DNA from: Microbacterium sp. ABRD28
Lineage (GTDB): Bacteria > Actinomycetota > Actinomycetes > Actinomycetales > Microbacteriaceae
Direction of reading: 5' to 3'
DNA: 64,000 nucleotides
Assembly: GCF_003850245.1 (NCBI RefSeq)
Contig: NZ_CP031015.1
Span: 1,612,001 to 1,676,000, forward strand
This document shows, in pieces, positions 60,523-64,000 of this stretch. Every line of letters begins with the position of its first letter. Within the stretch, counting starts at the first letter, position 1. A model generated the notes under the pieces. That model ran no database searches. It was not told where the DNA came from and worked only from the letters and a program-made list of their open reading frames with translations. Both the position numbers and the translations under genes were made by a program.

Positions 60523-61478
60523 AGACCGCGCCCGACGCCTCCCCGTCAGACCGTGAGGCCGCCGACGGCCCTCGGCTCTGGAGTGTCATCGGTGCGACGG
60601 GCACCGGGAAATCGGCGTTCGCGCTCGACCTCGTCGAGGCGCTGCGCGCCGCCGGTCGTGACGCGGAGATCGTCGGAGCGGACGCGATGCAGCTGTACCG
60701 GGGGATGGACATCGGAACCGCCAAGATCCCCGAGGGCGAGCGCCGCGGCATCCCCCATCACCTCCTCGATGTGCTCGATGTCACCGACGACGCGGCCGTG
60801 GCGTGGTACCAGTCCGCCGCACGCGGCGTCATCGATTCCCTACACGCGCGGGGCGCGGACGCGGTCCTCGTCGGCGGATCGGGTCTGTACGTCTCGGCGG
60901 TCGTGTTCGACTTCCGGTTCCCGCCGCGCGACGAGGCGCTGAGAGACGCCCTCGAGGCCGAGCTCGACCGGGTCGGACCCGCCGCGCTGTACGAGCGACT
61001 GCGGCGCGCGGACCCGGCAGCCGCCGCCCGGATAGACCCCCGCAACACGCGTCGGATCATCCGGGCCCTCGAGGTGATCGCCCAGGGCGACAGCACGCAC
61101 GGCGGCGCCCTTCCCGAGACGCAGACCCTGTGGTACCCGCGCACCAGGCTCCTCGGTCTCGAGCGCGACCGTCGTGAACTCGTCGAAACCCTCGATCGCC
61201 GGGTCGAGCGGATGTGGGATGAGGGGCTGCTCGACGAGGTGAGGGATCTTCGCCGCGTCGGTCTCGAGCAGGGCACCACCGCGCCGCGGGCCATCGGCTA
61301 CGCACAGGCTCTGGCCCAGGTGCGGGGCGAGATCGACCGTGGTGAGGCGATCACGCAGACGCAGGCGCTCACGCGCCGCTACGCCCGGCGGCAGGTGTCG
61401 TGGTTCCGACGATACGACGGCGTCACGTGGATGGACGGCGCGACGGCGGCGGAGAGTCTGGCAGGCTCGATGGCATGA
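60519..61478 (+). CDS. miaA: tRNA dimethylallyltransferase
   Basis: Adds a dimethylallyl group to A37 of tRNAs reading U-codons. The 319-residue protein has the P-loop [16 protein letters not shown], the substrate region [17 protein letters not shown], and [12 protein letters not shown]; the C-terminal [13 protein letters not shown] is typical. The GTG at 60519 overlaps the miaB stop (GTGA) and gives the normal length, so miaB and miaA act and are made together. Confidence 0.94.
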   Translation: MKTAPDASPSDREAADGPRLWSVIGATGTGKSAFALDLVEALRAAGRDAEIVGADAMQLYRGMDIGTAKIPEGERRGIPHHLLDVLDVTDDAAVAWYQSAARGVIDSLHARGADAVLVGGSGLYVSAVVFDFRFPPRDEALRDALEAELDRVGPAALYERLRRADPAAAARIDPRNTRRIIRALEVIAQGDSTHGGALPETQTLWYPRTRLLGLERDRRELVETLDRRVERMWDEGLLDEVRDLRRVGLEQGTTAPRAIGYAQALAQVRGEIDRGEAITQTQALTRRYARRQVSWFRRYDGVTWMDGATAAESLAGSMA

Positions 61479-61900
61479 GCCTGCAGATCCGGTCCTTCGC
61501 TCCCGGCGACACCGACGCGGTCGTCCTCCTCTGGCAGACCACCGGTCTCACACGGCCCTGGAACAACCCGTACCAGGACATCGCCCGCAAGCTCCGGGTC
61601 CAGCCCGAGCTCTTCCTCGTCGCCGTGGGTGAGGACGGTCACATCGTCGGAACGGTCATGGCCGGCTACGACGGTCATCGCGGCTGGCTGTACTACCTGG
61701 CGAGCGACCCGCACCACCGCGGTCAGGGCATCGCCCGGAGCCTGGTCGAGCGTGCCGAGGAGCTTCTCCTCGAGATGGGGTGCCCGAAGGTGCAGTTGAT
61801 GGTGAGGCCCGAGAACGGCGTTGCACAGGGCTTCTACGAGGCCCTCGGCTTCGAGCACTTCGACACCTGGGCGACGGGCAAGCGCCTCATCGAAGACTGA
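61475..61900 (+). CDS. GNAT family acetyltransferase (YpeA-like)
   Basis: A 141-residue acetyltransferase resembling YpeA: it starts LQIRSFAPGDTDAVVLLW, carries TGLTRPWNNPYQDIARKL, the strand 4 and loop YYLASDPHHRGQGIARSL, and NGVAQGFYEALGFE near the end. Substrate not known. It overlaps the miaA stop (ATGA). Confidence 0.87.
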   Translation: MSLQIRSFAPGDTDAVVLLWQTTGLTRPWNNPYQDIARKLRVQPELFLVAVGEDGHIVGTVMAGYDGHRGWLYYLASDPHHRGQGIARSLVERAEELLLEMGCPKVQLMVRPENGVAQGFYEALGFEHFDTWATGKRLIED

Positions 61901-61930
61901 CCCCGCGCGGACGACCACAGGGCGGACGCC

Positions 61931-61936
61931 TAGGCT
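61931..61936 (+). promoter_or_regulatory. Leaderless -10 element of dapF
   Basis: TAGGCT ends 6 nt before the ATG at 61943. Confidence 0.6.
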
Positions 61937-61942
61937 GGGTTC

Positions 61943-62794
61943 ATGCCTCACGCGGTGTCGTTCACGAAGGGCCACGGCACGGGAAACGACTTCGTCATCG
62001 TCGAAGATCCCGACGGCCGGCTCGAGCTCTCAGATGACCAGGTCGCCGTGCTGTGCGACCGCCGTTTCGGCATCGGGGCTGACGGCATCCTGCGCGTCGT
62101 CCGCAGCACATCCCTCCCCGAGGGTGCAGCGACCGTCGATGCGGAATGGTTCATGGACTACCGCAACGCCGACGGCTCGGCGGCGGAGATGTGCGGAAAC
62201 GGCATCCGCGTGTTCGCCCGCTACCTCGAAGACGCCGGGCTGGCGCGCTTCGACGGCTCCGTCCTCATCGGCACGCGAGCGGGAGTGAAGACGCTCACCC
62301 GCAGCGAACTCGGCTACGAGGTCGACCTCGGCGCATGGTCGGTGGAGCCCGAGGAGACCCTTGTTCGCGCGCGCGGACTGGACATCCCGCGGCCGGGGCT
62401 CGGCATCGACGTCGGCAATCCGCACGTCGTGGTGGCGCTGCAGTCCGAGAGTGAGCTCGAGCGACTGGATCTCGCCGTTCGCCCGATGCTCCACCCCGAC
62501 CCGCCGGCCGGCGCGAACATCGAGTTCGTCGTCCCCGCCGACCCGCTCGTGCGCGATGGGGTGGGGGTCATCCGGATGCGGGTGTTCGAACGAGGAGTGG
62601 GCGAGACCCTCAGCTGCGGCACGGGGGTCGCCGCGGCGGCGCTCGCGGTCCGGCACTGGGCGGGCCGAGGTGCACCCGATCGCTGGAGCGTGCAGGTGCC
62701 CGGCGGCACGCTCGCGGTGCGCGTCGTGGAGGAGCGGGTCCTGCTGTCGGGTCCGGCTGCGCTGGTCTTCACCGGCGAGATCACCCTCGCCTGA
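61943..62794 (+). CDS. dapF: Diaminopimelate epimerase
   Basis: Converts LL- to meso-diaminopimelate for peptidoglycan and lysine. The 283-residue protein has the two catalytic Cys residues in [14 protein letters not shown] (about 83) and [13 protein letters not shown] (about 225), plus [10 protein letters not shown] at the start and DVGNPHVVV. Leaderless. It stops 10 nt before the end of the convergent methyltransferase gene. Confidence 0.95.
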   Translation: MPHAVSFTKGHGTGNDFVIVEDPDGRLELSDDQVAVLCDRRFGIGADGILRVVRSTSLPEGAATVDAEWFMDYRNADGSAAEMCGNGIRVFARYLEDAGLARFDGSVLIGTRAGVKTLTRSELGYEVDLGAWSVEPEETLVRARGLDIPRPGLGIDVGNPHVVVALQSESELERLDLAVRPMLHPDPPAGANIEFVVPADPLVRDGVGVIRMRVFERGVGETLSCGTGVAAAALAVRHWAGRGAPDRWSVQVPGGTLAVRVVEERVLLSGPAALVFTGEITLA

Positions 62795-62804
62795 TCGCGA
62801 CGGG

Positions 62805-63446
62805 TCAGGGCAGCGCGATCGGCCCGGTCGGCGGCATGCCGTGGCGGCGTACCCGGATGACCCGGAATCCCCGCCCGGTGGCGGCGCGATGCACGGAGAA
62901 CCCGGGCTCGAGCGTCGCTGCCAGCCATCGCTGCAGTGAATCCGAACCGAGGTTGCGCTGGACGACGAGCCAGGCGTCGGACCGCTCGTCCAGCCGAGGG
63001 ATCCATCGCTCCAGCAGACCGTGGAGCTCGGATTTCCCGACGCGGATCGGGGGGTTCGATCGGATGGTGCGGAAACCGATGTCATCGGGAACATCGTCGG
63101 GCGTCGCGGCGTTGACGTTGTCGAGCCCCAGGGACTGGGCGTTGCGACGCACCAGATCCAGGGCCCGTTCGTTGACGTCGACCGCCCACACGGTGGCGTG
63201 CGGCGAGGTCATCGCGAGAGACAACGCGATCGGTCCCCACCCGCACCCGAGATCGAGCAGATTGCCGCCCGGCGGTGAGGGCGGCGTATTGGCGAGCAGG
63301 ACCGCAGTCCCACCGTCCAACCGGTCGGGGCTGAACACCCCTCCCGCGGTGGTGACCTCCACCTCCCGGCCGGCGAGCAGCACCCGTATCCGACGCAGAT
63401 TCTCGGGGCTGGCGGGCGACGCGCTGAAATAGTGGTCGCTCCCCAT
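62805..63446 (-). CDS. Class I SAM-dependent methyltransferase (RsmC-like)
   Basis: A 213-residue methyltransferase similar to the catalytic domain of 16S rRNA G1207 methylase. SAM loop: NLLDLGCGWGPIALSL; acidic AVDVNERALDL; and SNPPIRVGK, the NPPF-type motif of N-methyltransferases on bases. It starts MGSDHYFSASP, as in the short actinobacterial form without the N-terminal half of RsmC. ATG 8 nt after TACGCT (63455-63460). Confidence 0.87.
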   Translation of the reverse strand: MGSDHYFSASPASPENLRRIRVLLAGREVEVTTAGGVFSPDRLDGGTAVLLANTPPSPPGGNLLDLGCGWGPIALSLAMTSPHATVWAVDVNERALDLVRRNAQSLGLDNVNAATPDDVPDDIGFRTIRSNPPIRVGKSELHGLLERWIPRLDERSDAWLVVQRNLGSDSLQRWLAATLEPGFSVHRAATGRGFRVIRVRRHGMPPTGPIALP

Positions 63447-63454
63447 GGCTGTCG

Positions 63455-63493
63455 AGCGTAGCGGAGGTGGTCTCCGGCGCGGGAGGCTAGAGT
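63455..63493. promoter_or_regulatory. Divergent -10 elements for the methyltransferase and hflX
   Basis: Minus-strand TACGCT (63455-63460) lies 8 nt from the methyltransferase ATG. Plus-strand TAGAGT (63488-63493) serves hflX with a leader of about 69 nt and GGAAGGA before its ATG. Confidence 0.45.
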
Positions 63494-63568
63494 CGACGAA
63501 TCCCTTTCCGCAGACGGATGTCCCGCCCGACGCCTGCACCACATACGCGGATCATCCGGAAGGACCCC

Positions 63569-64000
63569 ATGACAGAACAGATCCCCACCGACGACGCCGT
63601 CGACCCGGTCGACCGTGTGCTCGCTCGCGCGGAGACGCGCAGCGGCGCGCGGACCACGACCTTCACCGACGCCGGATCGCGCGCCCTCGCGCCCGCCCAG
63701 GCGCTCCAGGATGCCTCGACGGTCGTCTCCGACGATTCGGACGGAGACCAGTGGGATCGCGAGGAGCGCGCGGCGCTGCGCCGCGTACCCGGGCTCTCGA
63801 CCGAGCTCGAAGACGTCACCGAGGTCGAGTACCGACAGCTGCGTCTGGAGAATGTCGTGCTGGTGGGCGTTCATCCCCAGGGTGAACAGGAGGAGGCGGA
63901 GAACTCGCTGCGCGAACTGGCCGCCCTCGCCGAGACGGCGGGCGCCGTCGTGCTCGACGGCGTGCTCCAGCGTCGCCCGAACCCCGACCCGGCGACCTAC
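63569..64000 (+). CDS. hflX: GTPase HflX, N-terminal part (truncated by window end)
   Basis: 144 codons are visible with no stop. After a variable acidic N-terminus, the sequence EYRQLRLENVVLVGVHPQG begins the HflX N-terminal domain, followed by SLRELAALAETAGAVVLDG and LQRRPNPDPATY, all diagnostic of HflX, a ribosome-splitting GTPase. The G domain lies beyond the window. The ATG follows GGAAGGACCCC. hflX after dapF is the usual actinobacterial order. Confidence 0.92.
   Translation, partial: MTEQIPTDDAVDPVDRVLARAETRSGARTTTFTDAGSRALAPAQALQDASTVVSDDSDGDQWDREERAALRRVPGLSTELEDVTEVEYRQLRLENVVLVGVHPQGEQEEAENSLRELAALAETAGAVVLDGVLQRRPNPDPATY

Overview
The window is high-GC DNA from an actinobacterium, most likely a Microbacteriaceae such as Microbacterium. 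The backbone order is truB - ribF - rpsO - pnp - dapB - thyX - dapA - rnj - ftsK - pgsA - cinA(C) - clgR - DUF3046 - recA - recX - miaB - miaA - dapF - hflX. This follows the conserved actinobacterial order known from Mycobacterium (Rv2793c to Rv2725c). The genus is an inference from gene content and style. I saw no rRNA, tRNA, CRISPR array, transposase, integrase or phage gene.

Layout. 0-3 kb: end of a uridine-kinase-like gene, truB, two small membrane proteins and ribF, all overlapping or closely packed. 2.9-6.3 kb: deoC with two aldehyde dehydrogenase family genes; the second is a truncated form without the catalytic Cys. 6.3-24.4 kb: an accessory block between ribF and rpsO, with two DHA2-type MFS exporters, a lipoprotein, a stand-alone SNF2 helicase, pfkA, oligopeptidase B, a phosphate transporter, a cAMP-phosphodiesterase-like enzyme, aspartase, FAH hydrolase, a PrsW-like protease, FKBP and a DMT exporter. 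24.6-24.9 kb: rpsO with a strong intrinsic terminator. 25-38.5 kb: a second accessory block with a secreted, sortase-motif asparaginase, an IPNS-like dioxygenase, acyltransferase 3, an LLM monooxygenase/FMN reductase/fructosamine-kinase operon, DedA, a glycosyltransferase-SGNH hydrolase fusion, and a CitB/DcuS-type two-component system divergent from dctA. 38.6-64 kb: the conserved core resumes with pnp and its structured leader, through lysine biosynthesis (dapB, dapA, dapF), thyX, RNA processing (rnj, miaB, miaA), division and lipids (ftsK, pgsA), and SOS (recA, recX), to a truncated hflX at the right edge.

Expression style. Fifteen genes have an actinobacterial -10 element (TANNNT; TTGGAT for FKBP) ending exactly 6 nt before the start codon, with no room for a ribosome binding site, so they are predicted leaderless. 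Other genes have leaders with GGAGG-type sites. This regularity also helped to fix several start codons. Many genes overlap by ATGA/GTGA/TGATG, which points to translational coupling.

Functional logic. DeoC yields acetaldehyde plus glyceraldehyde 3-phosphate, and the adjacent aldehyde dehydrogenase can oxidise the acetaldehyde. The DctA importer faces a DcuS-like sensor pair that probably controls it, and the aspartase elsewhere makes fumarate. A membrane thioredoxin, DUF4395 and OsmC genes form a small redox group. No obvious complete new system was found. The best leads are the degenerate aldo/keto reductase after pnp, the glycosyltransferase-esterase fusion, the LAXTG-type asparaginase, the pseudo-ALDH operon and several strong unexplained inverted repeats at promoters.
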